From contig NZ_BAUW01000004.1 of assembly GCF_000517385.1 (NCBI RefSeq), forward strand, positions 1-64,000: a stretch of DNA of 64,000 bases, written 5' to 3'. This document shows, piece after piece, positions 1 to 9,950 of this stretch. The DNA comes from Mesobacillus boroniphilus JCM 21738 (lineage in GTDB: Bacteria > Bacillota > Bacilli > Bacillales > Cytobacillaceae). Positions within the stretch are counted from its first letter, which is position 1, and every line of letters starts with the position of its first letter. The translations under genes were made by a program, and so were the position numbers. The notes under the pieces are model-generated. The model worked only from the letters and a program-made list of their open reading frames with translations. It searched no databases and had not been told where the DNA came from.

Positions 1-115
1 TGACAAAGAAGCGCTTTTTGCTTCTGCCGGCGGAGTTGAAGTTTCGGAGTTTCTAGGAGGCGACACTAGACAAGCGGCTCGAGGCGCTAGGCGCTGGAGC
101 TGGATTAAGAAAACC
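1..115 (+). repeat. Right-hand part of an intergenic structured repeat (copy A)
   Basis: This segment is nearly identical to positions 25656-25769, differing at only a few bases. It contains the GAAGCG...CGCTTC-like small hairpin, the pair of matching blocks ending in GGAGTTTC, and the family's right end (CTCGAGG.GCTAGGCGCTGGAGCT). The left part of this copy lies before the window. See the repeat-family finding for the shared fold. Confidence 0.85.
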
Positions 116-161
116 TGGATAGTTATCCACATTGAAAATATTTTATAATTTCCTATTAAAC

Positions 162-190
162 AAAAAATACCATGCATCCGCATGGTATTT
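162..190 (-). terminator. Terminator of 6S RNA
   Basis: On the minus strand the stem ATACCATGCG/ GCATGGTAT is closed by a short loop and followed by TTTTTTG. It lies just past the 3' end of the 6S RNA. Confidence 0.8.
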
Positions 191-199
191 GATTACGTA

Positions 200-399
200 T
201 GTAGGAAGAGTCCCAATCGTGCCGTCGTGTTGGTTGCCTTCGTCTTGAACCCGCTCTCAGCAGGTGGGTGTCCTGTCCCGGGTTTCTGTAAGTCCTCTAG
301 CCAGAGGCATTTACGCGGCCCAGAAACGCGAACTCCCGAAGGATAGATGTTAGGTCAAAACTTCAGGTTAAACAACGAACACATCAGGACTCTTCATCT
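200..399 (-). ncRNA. ssrS: 6S RNA (6S-1 / BsrA type)
   Basis: 6S RNA mimics an open promoter and sequesters housekeeping RNA polymerase holoenzyme during stationary phase. The minus strand carries the Bacillus 6S-1 5' signature (AGTCCTGATGTGTTCGTTGT... then AAGTTTTGACC), a closing stem between GAGTCC near the 5' end and GGGACTCTTCC near the 3' end, and a long interrupted rod with a central bubble. Length is about 200 nt, as expected. Its position beside aspS matches bsrA in B. subtilis. A terminator follows directly. Ends are estimated from the closing stem and the promoter. Confidence 0.88.
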
Positions 400-405
400 C
401 TTGTT

Positions 406-437
406 ATTATATTACCACACGCCTGAATGAACTTCAA
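406..437 (-). promoter_or_regulatory. Probable promoter of 6S RNA
   Basis: A perfect minus-strand TATAAT lies at 406-411, about 7 nt before the inferred 6S start near 399. The best -35 match, TTGAAG at 432-437, is 20 nt away, which is longer than ideal, so the -35 assignment is uncertain. Confidence 0.55.
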
Positions 438-455
438 GGATCTGGCTAATGGATA

Positions 456-2231
456 TTACTGGTCTTTTTTAATATTTAATGACAAATGCAGTTCATCGAG
501 CTGCGCTCCGCTTACCTTGCCAGGAGCGTCTGTGAGCAGGTCGCTTGCGCTTGCCGTTTTCGGGAAGGCAATCGTATCGCGAAGATTAGTTCTGCCAGCA
601 AGGAGCATGACCATTCTGTCAAGGCCCAGGGCGATTCCGCCATGTGGAGGCGTTCCATATTCAAATGCCTCAAGAAGGAATCCAAACTGCTCGACTGCCT
701 GTTCCTTTGTAAAGCCAAGCACTGAGAACATTTTTTCCTGGACATCTCTTTCGAAAATCCTTAGAGATCCGCCACCTAGCTCATAGCCGTTGAGAACAAG
801 GTCATATGCCTGTGCCTTAACACTTGTTGGATTGCTCTCCAGCTTAGCAAGATCTTCGCGCGCCGGCATCGTGAATGGATGGTGTGCCGCGAAATAACGG
901 TCTGCTTCCTCGTCGAACTCCAATAGTGGCCAATCTGTAATCCACAGGAAGCTGAATTTGCTCTGGTCAATCAATCCGAGCTCTTTTCCAAGCTTCAAGC
1001 GCAACGCTCCTAGCGCATTTGCTACAACAGACTTCTTATCGGCAACGAACAGAATGAGGTCACCAGCTGAAACTTCTAACTTCGCCTGAATTGCTGCCTG
1101 TTCTTCTTCTCCAAAGAACTTCGAGATTGGCCCTTTCAAGCCGTCCTCTTCCGATTTCAACCATGCAAGCCCTTTGGCACCGTAAACAGAAACAAACTCA
1201 GTCAAACCATCAATATCCTTGCGTGAATAGTTTGTTGCGGCACCTTTTACATTGATTGCTTTCACCTGGCCGCCGTTTGCTACTGCAGAAGCAAATACCT
1301 TGAAGCCAGAATCTTTAACCGTTTCTGAAAGATCGACAAGTTCCATTCCAAAACGAGTGTCCGGTTTATCTGAACCAAAGCGGCTCATTGCTTCTTCATA
1401 GCTCATGCGAGGAAACGGCTCAGACACATCCATGCCTTTAACATCCTTCATGACCTTTTGCATCATTTTTTCAATCAAGCCCATGATCTCTTCCTGGCTC
1501 ATGAAACTTGTTTCAATATCGATTTGCGTGAATTCCGGCTGTCTGTCAGCTCGGAGGTCCTCATCGCGGAAGCAGCGGGCAATCTGGTAATAGCGTTCAA
1601 AGCCGCCAACCATCATCAGTTGTTTAAAAATCTGCGGCGATTGAGGAAGAGCGTAGAATTCACCTGGATGAACACGGCTTGGCACCAGATAGTCACGTGC
1701 TCCCTCAGGTGTGCTCTTTGTTAAAATCGGAGTTTCTACATCAAGGAAGCCTTCGCCATCAAGGAAGTCACGAATCGCTTTTGTTACCTGATGTCTCATC
1801 TTAAAAGTTTCGAACATTACCGGACGACGGAGGTCGAGATAACGATATTTCAAACGAACATCTTCTGATACATCTGTTTTGTCAGCAATCACGAAAGGTG
1901 TCGTTTTCGCTTCATTGATGATTGTCAGTTCCTCAGCCTGGACTTCAATCCTTCCAGTCTTAAGATTTTCATTGATGCTTCCTTCACTGCGGCCGATGAC
2001 TGTCCCTTTCACATCCAGAACGTATTCAGTACGGACTTTTTCAGCGAGCGAAAGCGCTTCTGTTGAAACGTCAGGATTGAAAACAATCTGGACAAGGCCT
2101 GTCCTGTCGCGCAGGTCAATAAAAATCAGGCCACCCAGGTCACGACGCTTCTGGACCCAGCCTTTAAGCGTTACCTTTTCACCAATTGCTTCTTCTGTTA
2201 CTTCACCGCAAAAATATGATCTCCCAAACAT
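456..2231 (-). CDS. aspS: Aspartyl-tRNA synthetase
   Basis: Charges tRNA-Asp with aspartate using ATP in the cytoplasm. The 591-aa protein has the usual bacterial length. It starts with an OB-fold anticodon-binding domain (residues about 1-110, [20 protein letters not shown]). The class II core carries motif 2 ([18 protein letters not shown]) and motif 3 ([15 protein letters not shown]), separated by the bacterial GAD insertion domain. The ATG is preceded by GAGGGGGAG. It is 13 nt downstream of hisS, so the two are probably co-transcribed, as in B. subtilis. The reading frame is intact. Confidence 0.98.
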   Translation of the reverse strand: MFGRSYFCGEVTEEAIGEKVTLKGWVQKRRDLGGLIFIDLRDRTGLVQIVFNPDVSTEALSLAEKVRTEYVLDVKGTVIGRSEGSINENLKTGRIEVQAEELTIINEAKTTPFVIADKTDVSEDVRLKYRYLDLRRPVMFETFKMRHQVTKAIRDFLDGEGFLDVETPILTKSTPEGARDYLVPSRVHPGEFYALPQSPQIFKQLMMVGGFERYYQIARCFRDEDLRADRQPEFTQIDIETSFMSQEEIMGLIEKMMQKVMKDVKGMDVSEPFPRMSYEEAMSRFGSDKPDTRFGMELVDLSETVKDSGFKVFASAVANGGQVKAINVKGAATNYSRKDIDGLTEFVSVYGAKGLAWLKSEEDGLKGPISKFFGEEEQAAIQAKLEVSAGDLILFVADKKSVVANALGALRLKLGKELGLIDQSKFSFLWITDWPLLEFDEEADRYFAAHHPFTMPAREDLAKLESNPTSVKAQAYDLVLNGYELGGGSLRIFERDVQEKMFSVLGFTKEQAVEQFGFLLEAFEYGTPPHGGIALGLDRMVMLLAGRTNLRDTIAFPKTASASDLLTDAPGKVSGAQLDELHLSLNIKKDQ

Positions 2232-2244
2232 CTAAACTCCCCCT

Positions 2245-3521
2245 CTACTTACAAATCTCCTTGAATTTTTCAATAAAACTCTCTAGCGGCAGTTCTGTTT
2301 GTTCCCCGTCCGCCATTGATTTCAGGTTGATTTTATTAGCTTTTAATTCATCTTCACCCAGCACTGCCACATATCTAGCATTCATCCGGTCAGCAGCCTT
2401 GAATTGGGCTTTGATTTTACGTTCCTGATAATCTCTTTCCGCAGAGAATCCGGCCATTCTCAGATTGTGGAGCAAGCCAACAGTATAATCTTTGGCTTCA
2501 TCCCCTAATGAAACGAGGTAGCAATCAATTCCTTCATTGACTGGAAGCTCAACTCCCTCTGCTTCCAATGCTGCAAGCAATCTTTCAATGCTTAATGCAA
2601 ATCCGATACCAGGTGTTTCGGGTCCGCCGATTTCTTCGACAAGGCCATTGTATCTGCCTCCGCCGCAAAGAGTGGTGATGGCTCCAAAGCCTTCAGCATC
2701 ACTCATGATTTCAAAGGCTGTGTGATTATAATAATCCAATCCGCGCACCAGATTGGCGTCAACTTTGTATTCAATCCCTAAATCAGTCAAATACTTAGTC
2801 ACTTTACTAAAATATTGAGCTGAATCATCTGTCAGATAATCGATGATCGATGGTGCGGACTTCATCAATTCGTGTTCACGGTCTGCTTTGCAATCCAGGA
2901 TTCGCAGTGGATTTTTTTCAAGACGGTTCTGGCAGTCGCTGCAGAATTCCCCGATCCGGGGCTGGAAGTGGCTAACTAAAGCATCCCTGTGAGCTTTTCT
3001 GCTTTTCTTATCACCCAGGCTGTTCACAACAAGCTTGAGCTTTTTCAATCCAAGCTCCTTATAAAGTGACATGGCAAGGGAAATCACTTCGGCATCAATC
3101 GCAGGGTCTGCACTTCCCATTGCCTCAACACCAACTGCACAAACTGGCGGAAACGGCCTGCCTGCGGGCGTTCATAACGGAACATCGGTCCCATGTAGTA
3201 AAGTTTCACTGGCTGATTAGGACTTCCAAACATTTTATTTTCGACAAACGAGCGAACAGCCGCTGCTGTGCCCTCAGGACGAAGCGTCAGGCTGCGGTCA
3301 CCCCTGTCAGTGAAGGTGTACATTTCTTTTTGGACTATATCTGTTGTGTCACCAACGCTTCGTTTAAACAGATTTGTATGCTCGAAAATCGGAGTTCTTA
3401 ATTCCCGATATTGATATCTTTCACAAAGTTCTCTCGCCTTCGCCTCGATGAGCTGCCATTTCTCTGTCTGGCCTGGCAAAATGTCCTGTGTTCCGCGAGG
3501 GATATTGATTTGATTAGCCAC
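2245..3521 (-). CDS. hisS: Histidyl-tRNA synthetase (one frameshift)
   Basis: Charges tRNA-His with histidine. The N-terminal part (3521 down to about 3134) has class II motif 2 ([16 protein letters not shown]). The rest has the HisRS signatures [14 protein letters not shown] and [13 protein letters not shown] and the C-terminal anticodon domain. The two halves are in different frames. Restoring one base at about 3133-3134 (CAGTTGGTG to CAGTTTGGTG or CAGTTCGGTG) gives the expected QFGVEA and a continuous protein of about 425 aa. HisRS is essential, so a sequencing deletion is the simplest explanation. The start is GTG with a strong GGAGGAGG Shine-Dalgarno. A T-box leader lies upstream. Confidence 0.95.
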
Positions 3522-3641
3522 AGTTCATCCTCCTCCATTCATTTAAAATCATTTAATAAGCTCTTACTTATAACTGGCCCTGGAACATCGCAAATCTAAC
3601 AACATTCCGATGAAAAGCTAGCCTTATGAAAAAAAGAATAC

Positions 3642-3927
3642 AAAAAAGCCCCCAATCCCTTGCTATAATAACAAGGGACGAGAGCTTTGAATTCCCGTGG
3701 TGCCACCCTAATTGAAGCGCATGAATGCACTTCCTCTTTAACAGTTAACGCCTGAATACGTCATCTCCTAATGATGGAATTACCCATGTTCAGAGAAAAT
3801 CCTACGGAGTGTTCATTCACCAGGTCATCATGCAGAAATGCTTTCAGCCACGGCATTTCCTCTCTTTTCACGTGTATCAAGGCTACTATGCTCCATCAAC
3901 GGTATGTTTTCTATATAACATTTTATT
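3642..3927 (-). ncRNA. T-box leader upstream of hisS (with terminator)
   Basis: A T-box riboswitch reads the charging state of a tRNA and controls transcription read-through. The canonical T-box sequence AGGGTGGCACCACGGG is present on the minus strand at 3694-3709. It is followed by a strong terminator hairpin at 3642-3689 (CTCGTCCCTTG/CAAGGGATTGGGGG, then TTTTTT). Position and target gene imply a histidine specifier; I did not pin down the specifier codon. Uncharged tRNA-His would favour the antiterminator and hisS-aspS expression. Confidence 0.93.
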
Positions 3928-3933
3928 TATATT

Positions 3934-3962
3934 ATAATACGGAGTAGAAATGGCAATGTCAA
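3934..3962 (-). promoter_or_regulatory. SigA-type promoter of the hisS T-box
   Basis: Minus strand: TTGACA at 3957-3962, a 17-nt spacer, and TATTAT at 3934-3939. It is a near-consensus vegetative promoter about 7 nt before the inferred leader start. Confidence 0.85.
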
Positions 3963-3969
3963 GCACTAT

Positions 3970-4146
3970 TCAGGAACGTTCAATCTGTTTTTTCAGTTTT
4001 CTTACATCACGGAGAGACAGCCCAAATTCTGAAGCTAATTCTACAGTGTTTGTGCTTTGTTCCTTTTGGATAAAATCGTGGAAATCCACTCCGAATAATT
4101 GATTCTCCCCAAATGAAGCAGATCTTCCTTTATCACTGAACCGCAT
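3970..4146 (-). CDS. yrzK: Small HTH-like protein (YrzK-like)
   Basis: A 58-aa protein encoded between hisS and the divergent amidase gene, the same place as yrzK in B. subtilis. The C-terminal half (TVELASEFGLSLRDVRKLKKQIERS) reads like a helix-turn-helix of the sigma-70 region 4 type, so DNA or polymerase binding is a reasonable inference, but no function is known to me. I chose the ATG at 4144-4146, preceded by GGAAGGTG, over an upstream TTG with no ribosome binding site. The hisS promoter overlaps its 3' flank. Confidence 0.75.
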   Translation of the reverse strand: MRFSDKGRSASFGENQLFGVDFHDFIQKEQSTNTVELASEFGLSLRDVRKLKKQIERS

Positions 4147-4232
4147 GGTATCACCTTCCAATGTTTTATTGCTTACTATTCTTCCCAGTCCATATGATAA
4201 TTTTTCATGAATTTACGATATTCTTTTTACAC

Positions 4233-4262
4233 TTGAATTTTCTCGTTCTATACCGATATAAG
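4233..4262 (+). promoter_or_regulatory. Probable promoter of the amidase gene
   Basis: TTGAAT at 4233-4238, an 18-nt spacer and TATAAG at 4257-4262 on the plus strand. It sits about 75 nt before the amidase start. Confidence 0.5.
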
Positions 4263-4278
4263 AGAAAAGTCCTCGTGA

Positions 4279-4312
4279 TTTTACCGGAAAAATCCGGTAA
4301 TATATTTTTATA
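4279..4312 (+). other. 5'-UTR hairpin with trailing U-rich tract
   Basis: A perfect 8-bp stem (TTACCGGA/TCCGGTAA, AAAA loop) followed by TATATTTTTA lies between the promoter and the ribosome binding site of the amidase gene. It resembles a weak intrinsic terminator or attenuator, or an mRNA-stabilising stem. Confidence 0.4.
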
Positions 4313-4337
4313 GAGATTAAGAGAGGGAGGGAGATCA

Positions 4338-6107
4338 TTGCCCCAAAACAGAATGGTTCCTATCATCCTTTGCTTGATGCTTATTTTTGGGAGCCTTCCA
4401 GCTTTAGAATCAGCTCGGGCAGATAATGGAAGTGTCTCGATAACTGCAACAAGTTTGAATGTAAGGACTGGACCGGGACTAAGTTACCCGATATCAGGTT
4501 CAGTTAAAAAGGGGGAAAAGTTTTCAATCGTCAAGGAGGAAGGCGATTGGATCCAGATTAGCTTAGGAGGCAGCAAAAAAGGATGGGTAGCGCAATGGTT
4601 TACTGCCAAGGAAGCTGCAAAAACAGCTGTTTCACCAATTGTCTCGCCAAATGCCCAATCCTCAGGCAGTGTCACAGTGAATGGTTTGAGGGTAAGGAAA
4701 GGACCGGGCACCAACCACCAGGTAATAGGGTCGTTTAACAGTGGACAAGCTGTCGAAGTCCTTAGCTCCAATGGTAATTGGGCAGAAGTGCGTACGAAAG
4801 ACTTACGAGGCTGGGTCTCAAAGGAATACATAACTTCAAAAGAGAGCAAGGAAAAGGATACTCCGCCTGTCATTACCAAAACAAGCGGAACGGTCAACGC
4901 TACTTCCTTGAATGTCAGGGAAAAGCCATCATTGAACTCTGGCAAAGTTGGTCAATTAAGTTATGGATCTGCAGTTACAGTCCATTCCCAGTCAAATGGC
5001 TGGGCGGAGATATCTTACGCAGGGAAAAGCGCCTGGGTAAGCGCTGAATATTTGAAAATCGGTGAAAAACCAGCGGCTGACAGTGGAAAGTCTCCTGCGC
5101 CGGTTGATCAATTCACTGGCACAGTAACCGCTTCCCAGCTGAATGTCCGGGACAAGTATTCACTGGATGGCCGCGTCATTGGTTCTGTATCAAAGGGACA
5201 AAGCTTTAAAATCCTTGATGAACAAAATAATTGGGTCAAGGTTGAATTCCAGCCTGGCAAAACAGGTTGGGCTGCAGGGTGGTTTTTCGTTAAAAAGAAA
5301 AACGGGCCAGTCGCTGCACCTAGCCAGTCTGTGAAAAACAGCAGTGTCTCCATGCTTCATAACGGCACAAACATACGTAAAGGTCCAAGCACCGGCACAG
5401 CCGTCATTTTTCGTGCCAATCAGGGGGACAGCTTTGAAATCATAAGCGTCGAAAAAGATTGGTATAAAATCGCACTTCCAAACGATGCTAGCGGATTTGT
5501 AGCTGGATGGATTGTTTCTGTACAGGGAACTGCCCCGCAAATAGAGCGGCCGGGAGCAGAAAAGCATACAAAAAATAAAACAGTCGTCATCGATCCAGGA
5601 CACGGCGGCAGAGATAATGGGACAACTGGTGTAAGAGGAACATTGGAAAAATCACTCACCCTGAAAACAGCCCAGCTTTTATATGACAAGCTAAGAGCCG
5701 CAGGAACAAACGTTATCCTGACAAGAAACAATGATCAATACATTTCACTAGGATCAAGGGTCAGCAGCTCCCACTACCATAATGCCGATGCGTTTATCAG
5801 CATTCATTACGACAGCATTAATGATAGGACTGTCAGGGGGATGACGACTTACTATTACAATTCAAAACAAAAGCCATTGGGTGAACAAATCCATTCTTCG
5901 GCTGTAAGCAAAACAATGTTGAAGGATCGGGGCACTCGGTTTGGAGACTATCATGTCATCAGGGAAAACAAACGAGCAGCCGTCCTCCTGGAACTAGGTT
6001 ATCTGAGTAATCCCGCGGAAGAGATGCTTGTTAATACACCTCAATATCAGGAAGCGGCAGCTAACGGGATCTTTGAAGGACTTGCCCGATATTTTAAAAA
6101 TAATTAA
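4338..6107 (+). CDS. Secreted N-acetylmuramoyl-L-alanine amidase with five SH3b domains
   Basis: Cleaves the amide bond between N-acetylmuramic acid and the stem peptide of peptidoglycan, outside the membrane. Residues 1-28 are a signal peptide (hydrophobic core, then ESARA). Five bacterial SH3 repeats follow at about 30-90, 110-170, 184-240, 258-318 and 335-392, each with an LNVR-GP/LRVRKGP-type start. They probably bind the wall. The C-terminal amidase_3 domain (from about 415) shows the zinc-ligand signatures IDPGHGG, an early Glu (GTLEKS), SIHYD and the catalytic ELGYLSN. The start is TTG, supported by GGGAGG 8 nt upstream. It matches YrvJ of B. subtilis by position and type. The gene is intact. 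Confidence 0.95.
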   Translation: MPQNRMVPIILCLMLIFGSLPALESARADNGSVSITATSLNVRTGPGLSYPISGSVKKGEKFSIVKEEGDWIQISLGGSKKGWVAQWFTAKEAAKTAVSPIVSPNAQSSGSVTVNGLRVRKGPGTNHQVIGSFNSGQAVEVLSSNGNWAEVRTKDLRGWVSKEYITSKESKEKDTPPVITKTSGTVNATSLNVREKPSLNSGKVGQLSYGSAVTVHSQSNGWAEISYAGKSAWVSAEYLKIGEKPAADSGKSPAPVDQFTGTVTASQLNVRDKYSLDGRVIGSVSKGQSFKILDEQNNWVKVEFQPGKTGWAAGWFFVKKKNGPVAAPSQSVKNSSVSMLHNGTNIRKGPSTGTAVIFRANQGDSFEIISVEKDWYKIALPNDASGFVAGWIVSVQGTAPQIERPGAEKHTKNKTVVIDPGHGGRDNGTTGVRGTLEKSLTLKTAQLLYDKLRAAGTNVILTRNNDQYISLGSRVSSSHYHNADAFISIHYDSINDRTVRGMTTYYYNSKQKPLGEQIHSSAVSKTMLKDRGTRFGDYHVIRENKRAAVLLELGYLSNPAEEMLVNTPQYQEAAANGIFEGLARYFKNN

Positions 6108-6137
6108 GCAGACCATTAATACTTTTGAAAATTCCCG

Positions 6138-6172
6138 ACTGAAGACAGTGCAACTGTCTTCGGTCTTTTTTC
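6138..6172 (+). terminator. Terminator of the amidase gene
   Basis: Stem ACTGAAGACAG/CTGTCTTCGGT with a short loop, followed by CTTTTTTCTTG, 30 nt after the stop codon. Confidence 0.85.
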
Positions 6173-6180
6173 TTGTAAAA

Positions 6181-6355
6181 GTACCCTTATAGCCTCGAAG
6201 ACTGACGTATAAGGGTGTCTTTCTTCACGAAAGGTACCCTTATCTCCTCGCAAACTAACACATAAGGGTGTCTTTCTTCGCGAAAGGTACCCTTATCTCC
6301 TCGCAAACTAATGCATAATGGTGTCTTTCTCCACGAAAGGTACCCTTATGTCATT
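6181..6355 (+). repeat. 53-bp tandem repeat, about 3.3 copies, each with an inverted repeat
   Basis: GTACCCTTAT recurs at 6181, 6234, 6287 and 6340, an exact 53-bp period. Each full unit contains ACCCTTAT followed about 16 nt later by ATAAGGGT (ATAATGGT in unit 3), so each can form an 8-bp-stem hairpin, then TGTCTTTCTTC.CGAAAG. The fourth unit is degenerate but keeps ACCCTT...AAGGGTA. The array lies between convergent genes. No coding potential seen. Confidence 0.9.
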
Positions 6356-6404
6356 GAATCCCTCCCCAAAAGGGTATCTATAGGCACAACAAGTGCTCTT
6401 ATAC

Positions 6405-6440
6405 TAAAAAGAAGGTATCCACAATGGGATACCTTCTTTA
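6405..6440 (-). terminator. Terminator of dtd
   Basis: Stem AAGAAGGTATCC/GGATACCTTCTT, read on the minus strand, is followed by TTTTTAG just past the restored dtd stop. Confidence 0.85.
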
Positions 6441-6448
6441 CATTCGGC

Positions 6449-6888
6449 TTATTTACTATCGATTATCAATGTAACTGGCCCGTCATTTGTCAATTGAACG
6501 TCCATCATGCGCCAAATACACCGGTTTCAACCTTAATTCCTTTTTCAGCAAGGAAGCTGTTGAATGCTTCATAGACAGTTTCTGCATGGTCTGGTTTCGC
6601 TGCATCCATAAAGTTCGGGCGTCGCCCTTTGCGGCAGTCACCAAACAGGGTAAACTGCGAAACGGAAAGAATCTCTCCTTTTACATCGAGAAGGGACAAG
6701 TTCATCTTTCCTGTTTCATCTTCGAATACCCTGAGATTCGCTGCCTTCTCGGCAAGAAAGGCAGCATCTTTTTCTGTATCATCATGGGTAACGCCCACAA
6801 GGATGACAAATCCCTTGTTAATGGAGCCTGTTATCTTTCCATCGACTGTCACTTTAGCTTCTTTGCTTCTCTGTATCACTAAACGCAT
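6449..6888 (-). CDS. dtd: D-aminoacyl-tRNA deacylase (frameshifted near the 3' end)
   Basis: Hydrolyses D-amino acids mischarged onto tRNA. The protein starts [15 protein letters not shown] and has the family signature [19 protein letters not shown]. In the sequence as given, translation stops after KVETGVFGA (127 aa). Adding one A at about 6507-6508 restores the family's invariant tail [14 protein letters not shown] and a stop at 6449-6451, giving 146 aa, the normal size. It lies 47 nt downstream of relA, as in B. subtilis, and probably forms an operon with it. A terminator follows. Confidence 0.93.
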
Positions 6889-6935
6889 CGCGAATCTCCT
6901 TACACACTATCTCTTAGTGGTTCATTGAAATCAGC

Positions 6936-9127
6936 CTAACTCATTACCCTTCTGACAGCATAGATGTCCGGGATTTGCTTGATCCGATCCACGACCTTTT
7001 GCAAGTGGCTGACATTATGGATGGCGATTGACATATTGATGGTCGCCATCTTATTTTTGTCGGATTTCCCGGATACCGCGGTAATGTTTGTCTTCGTTTC
7101 ATTTACGGCCTGCAGTACTTCGTTCAGCAATCCCCTGCGGTCATAGCCGCTGATTTCAATATCAACATTGTATTCTTTGCGGTCATTCAAGGCAGTTTCC
7201 CATTCTACCGGAATCAGCCTTGCCTGCGCATCCTCTGTATGGATATTCGTGCAATCAGAACGGTGAACAGATACTCCCCTGCCTTTTGTGATAAAGCCAA
7301 CAATATCGTCTCCAGGTACAGGGTTACAGCAACGGGATAGCCTGATCAGCAAATTATCAATACCAGACACCCGGACGCCAGACTCACGCTTCTTGGCAGG
7401 TGAAAATGATTTAAGCTCGGAAACAGCATTTGAAATGTCCTTTTCCTGTTCCATGTCACGCTGCTTGCGCAATTTTTCTGTCAGTCTGTTCGCGACCTGC
7501 AGCGCTGTTATACCGTTATAGCCGATTGAAGCAAACAGATCTTCCTCATTGGTGAAATTATACTTCTCCGCAACCTTTTTCAGGTTCTCAGATGTCAAAA
7601 TTTCTTTAACATCAAAATCCATATTGCGGATTTCTTTTTCGAGAAGTTCACGGCCCTTTTCAACATTTTCGTCTTTCTGCTGCTTCTTGAAGAAATGGCG
7701 AATCTTGTTTTTAGCCTGGGAGGTCTGGGCAAGCTTTAACCAGTCTTTGCTCGGTCCATAAGAATGTTTTGAAGTTAGGATTTCTATGATATCCCCCGTT
7801 TTCAGCTGGTAATCCAGCGTCACCATCTTGCCATTGACCTTGGCGCCAATCGTCTTATTGCCGATTTCAGAGTGGATCCGGTAAGCGAAATCGATTGGAA
7901 CTGAACCTGAAGGCAATTCGATGACATCGCCTTTTGGGGTGAAAATAAATACCATATCCGAGAAAAGATCAATTTTTAGAGATTCCATGAACTCTTCTGC
8001 ATTCGCAGTATCATTTTGGAATTCAAGGATTTCACGGAACCATGATAGCTTCGTTTCAAAATTGGAGGCGTCAGTTGGTTTGCCCTCTTTATATGCCCAG
8101 TGGGCTGCAACCCCGAATTCTGCGATCCTGTGCATTTCATCAGTCCTTATCTGGACTTCCAGCGGATCGCCTTTAGGCCGATTACTGTAGTGTGCAGTGA
8201 CTGATACATATTAGGCTTTGGCATCGCGATATAGTCCTTGAATCTGCCTGGCATAGGTTTCCAGCATGTATGGATAATCCCCAGGATTGCGTAGCAGTCT
8301 TTGATGCTGTTGACGACGATCCGGACAGCCAGCAAATCATAAATTTCATTGAACTGCTTGTTTTGCATAACCATTTTACGATAGATGCTGTATATGTGCT
8401 TCGGCCTTCCGGAAATTTCAGCCTTGATTGAAACTTCACTCAGCCTTTCCTTCACTTCGTCAATAACTTCAACAAGATATTGCTCACGTTCCGCTCTTTT
8501 CTTTTTCATCAGGTTGACGATACGGTAATACTGCTGCGGATTCAGATAGCGTAAAGCTGTATCTTCAAGTTCCCATTTGATTTTTGAAATACCGAGCCTG
8601 TGAGCCAGCGGCGCGAAAATTTCAAGCGTTTCATTCGATATCCTGCGCTGTTTTTCACTCGGCAGATGCTTCAAAGTCCTCATGTTATGAAGGCGGTCAG
8701 CCAGCTTGATCAAGATGACACGGATATCCTGCGCCATCGCAACAAACATCTTCCGGTGATTTTCGGCCTGTTGCTCTTCATGCGACTTGTACTTTATTTT
8801 GCCAAGCTTCGTGACACCGTCAACAAGCATTGCCACTTCGTCATTGAAGGCCTCTCTTATGTCATCAAGAGTCACATCCGTGTCCTCGACGACATCATGA
8901 AGAAAACCTGCTGCAACCGTAGCCGGGTCCATCTCAAGGTCAGCCAGGATCCCTGCCACCTGGATTGGGTGGATGATGTACGGTTCACCAGATTTCCTGA
9001 ATTGGTCATGATGAGCCTGTCTGGCGAACTCATATGCCTCTCTTACCATTTCAACATGTTCATTATTCAAATATGATTTTGTACAGTCAATGACTTGTTC
9101 TGCGGTCATTACCTGGTCATTCGCCAT
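6936..9127 (-). CDS. relA: (p)ppGpp synthetase/hydrolase RelA (one frameshift)
   Basis: Bifunctional stringent-response enzyme that makes and degrades (p)ppGpp. The order is: HD hydrolase domain (about 45-150, HDVVEDTDV), synthetase domain ([23 protein letters not shown]), TGS domain ([17 protein letters not shown]), helical/zinc region ([14 protein letters not shown]) and a C-terminal ACT domain ([21 protein letters not shown]). The frame breaks at about 8176: GGCCTAAAGG needs one more C (GGCCCTAAAGG) to give [18 protein letters not shown]. The restored length is about 731 aa. I chose ATG 9125-9127 (MANDQV) with AGGTGAT upstream, rather than an upstream GTG/ATG lacking homology. Confidence 0.95.
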
Positions 9128-9401
9128 AGGATCACCTAATTTAAATTTCTTTATATTAACCCGCATTTTCTCTCCAGCGGGAACCAAGGAAAGAGTCGAC
9201 TAAAAATGAAAATCCTTATATACAATAATTATTCTTATAAAGGATTGTTACTATTATCAAAGAAAAAATCGAAGATGTAAAGAGAAAGGAAGAGATTTTA
9301 CAGCAGAATTCAAAAAAATTGTCGAAAGATATTTTATTTCATTAAAATAAAGTGTTATTTTTGCAAACCTGGATGCCTTCGAATGAATTTGCTGATTATA
9401 A
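9128..9401 (-). other. relA upstream region
   Basis: This AT-rich stretch has no open frame I can support. On the relA strand it contains an inverted repeat at 9211-9246 (AATCCTT...AAGGATT) and a second AT-rich one near 9331-9352 (ATTTTATTTCATTAAAATAAA). relA probably has its own promoter here because apt ends with a terminator, but I see no convincing -35/-10 pair. Confidence 0.4.
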
Positions 9402-9430
9402 GAAAAGGGCACTTCACAATGAAGCACCCG
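9402..9430 (-). terminator. Terminator of recJ-apt
   Basis: GGGTGCTTCA/TGAAGTGCCC with a TTG loop on the minus strand, followed by TTTTCTT. It lies directly after apt. Confidence 0.85.
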
Positions 9431-9437
9431 GTCAAAT

Positions 9438-9950
9438 TTAATATTGCATCAAGGTTAAAATATCATAGCCATCCAGCTTTTTGCGGCCATCTAGATAAGT
9501 AAGTTCAATCAGGAAGGCGATACCTGCCACGATTCCTCCTAGTTCTTCAACCAGCTTGATCGTTGCATCAATCGTTCCGCCAGTTGCCAGCAAGTCATCG
9601 GTAATCAGGACTCTTTGTCCTGGCTTGATCGCGTCTTTATGGATTGTTAAAACGTCACTGCCATATTCAAGTCCGTAATTGACCTTGATTGTTTCGCGCG
9701 GAAGCTTTCCTTCCTTCCTGACAGGAGCGAAACCTACGCCATGTGCATAGGCAACCGGACAACCGATGATGAAGCCGCGAGCTTCTGGACCGACTACAAG
9801 GTCAATTTGCTTTTCACGGGCATAGGCTACGATTTGGTCCGTTGCATATCTATAAGCCTCGCCATTGTCCATTAAGGTTGTGATGTCCTTAAATTTAATG
9901 CCGGGCTTTGGCCAATCGGGAACGATTGTTACAAATTGTTTCAAATCCAT
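9438..9950 (-). CDS. apt: Adenine phosphoribosyltransferase
   Basis: Purine salvage: adenine + PRPP to AMP + PPi. The 170-aa protein is complete and of standard length. It carries the PRPP-binding motif [13 protein letters not shown] and the family start [18 protein letters not shown]. It overlaps the end of recJ by 10 nt, with a GAGG ribosome binding site inside recJ, so translation is probably coupled. In B. subtilis apt also lies between recJ and relA. Confidence 0.98.
   Translation of the reverse strand: MDLKQFVTIVPDWPKPGIKFKDITTLMDNGEAYRYATDQIVAYAREKQIDLVVGPEARGFIIGCPVAYAHGVGFAPVRKEGKLPRETIKVNYGLEYGSDVLTIHKDAIKPGQRVLITDDLLATGGTIDATIKLVEELGGIVAGIAFLIELTYLDGRKKLDGYDILTLMQY

Noticed and set aside
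427-786. Plus-strand open frames opposite aspS (for example 427-786 and 1879-2235).
   Set aside because: They are shadows of the intact aspS frame with no ribosome binding site or homology.
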